In this document: positions 12,948-13,212 of the stretch, one piece after another
How the letters are laid out: each line of letters begins with the position of its first letter
How positions within the stretch are numbered: position 1 is the first letter of the stretch
From: Alphaproteobacteria bacterium
Lineage (GTDB): Bacteria; Pseudomonadota; Alphaproteobacteria; Rhizobiales; Xanthobacteraceae
Assembly: GCA_005883445.1 (NCBI GenBank)
Contig: VAZL01000297.1
Span: 1 to 13,212 of the forward strand
Direction of reading: 5' to 3'
Length of the DNA: 13,212 nt
The notes under the pieces: model-generated
The model's database searches: none
The model's input: the letters and a program-made list of their open reading frames with translations, nothing else
Told to the model about the DNA's origin: nothing
Translations under genes and position numbers: made by a program

Positions 12948-13212
12948 TCAGGTCTGCGGCTTCGCAGCGCTGAGAACCGCAAAAGCGACCTCGGGCACCT
13001 CGTCGATCACCTTGAGCAACGCGCGGGCGGGCCCGCGGGGCGAGCGCTTGCCCTGCTCCCAGTTGCGCACGGTCTCGATCGGCACCCCGATGCGCGCGGC
13101 GAACTGCGCCTGCGTGAGCTTGGTGCGCGCGCGCACGCCGCGCGCGTAGGCGGCGTCGGCCGTCGCCCCGCGCGCGGCCCGCGACGCCGCGACCCAACCG
13201 CCGGCCGGCCGC
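12948..13212 (-). CDS. HTH regulator of the NadS/HigA-antitoxin type, N-terminus beyond the window
   Basis: A minus-strand frame runs without a stop from the right edge to TGA at 12950-12948, giving 87 residues of a probable 95-110-residue protein. The helix-turn-helix of Cro/C1 type is clear: KLTQAQFAARIGVPIETVRNWEQGKRSP, followed by RGPARALLKVIDEVPE. This NWEQG-R-P-GPAR-LL-VI ending is typical of COG2944 (NadS/HigA2-like) regulators, which often act as antitoxins repressing their own operon. The part before it (ending AAYARG) also fits the family, so an internal GTG at 13136 is probably not the start. A toxin gene, if present, would lie upstream of this gene, outside the window. It is convergent with FTR1, 45 bases apart. 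Confidence 0.82.
   Translation of the reverse strand, partial: RPAGGWVAASRAARGATADAAYARGVRARTKLTQAQFAARIGVPIETVRNWEQGKRSPRGPARALLKVIDEVPEVAFAVLSAAKPQT

Overview
The window is GC-rich, densely packed chromosomal DNA. It most resembles an alphaproteobacterium of the order Hyphomicrobiales (Rhizobiales; Bradyrhizobium/Rhodopseudomonas/Xanthobacteraceae-like). This rests on recognisable protein families: DUF1489, a VUT transporter next to QueC, RraA-like and YdcF proteins, tandem aldo/keto reductases and an Ftr-type iron uptake pair. No tRNA, rRNA, CRISPR array, insertion sequence or phage gene was seen. The genus is an inference.

Layout. Left edge (1-1464, minus strand): the first 22 codons of a DUF1489 protein, a two-helix membrane protein with a long Pro/Ala-rich tail, and a 65-residue protein started by TTG. 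A roughly 400-base gap (1465-1880) separates this block from a small plus-strand single-helix protein (1881-2060). A minus-strand operon (5101 to 2166) encodes a secreted, membrane-anchored NEW3-domain protein, an ABC ATPase and an ABC-2 type permease, all joined by overlapping starts and stops. The permease reading frame is broken, apparently by an out-of-frame internal deletion. A long run of minus-strand genes (11547 to 5277) then carries two tandem aldo/keto reductases, an exported amidase, queC, a VUT queuosine-precursor transporter, an RraA-like protein, a YdcF protein and a glutathione S-transferase-like protein. Divergent from it on the plus strand is an iron uptake pair, a cupredoxin-fold periplasmic protein and an FTR1 permease (11750-12902). 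The right edge holds a partial HTH regulator of the NadS/HigA type.

How the genes may work together. QueC makes preQ0 for 7-deazaguanine tRNA modification, and the overlapping VUT gene probably imports a queuosine precursor, so this pair is a functional unit. The cupredoxin/FTR1 pair is a two-component ferrous-iron importer. Its promoter region is shared with the aldo/keto reductase operon and contains a perfect 16-bp inverted repeat and a weak iron-control-element-like half site. The NEW3-ABC operon looks like an export or membrane-remodelling system of unknown substrate and may be inactive in this strain. The remaining genes are housekeeping or redox genes without an obvious common pathway.

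The observations most worth checking are the broken permease, the hairpin that buries the Shine-Dalgarno sequence in front of the gene starting at 1123, and the 16-bp dyad between the divergent operons. I found no clear evidence of a wholly new system.
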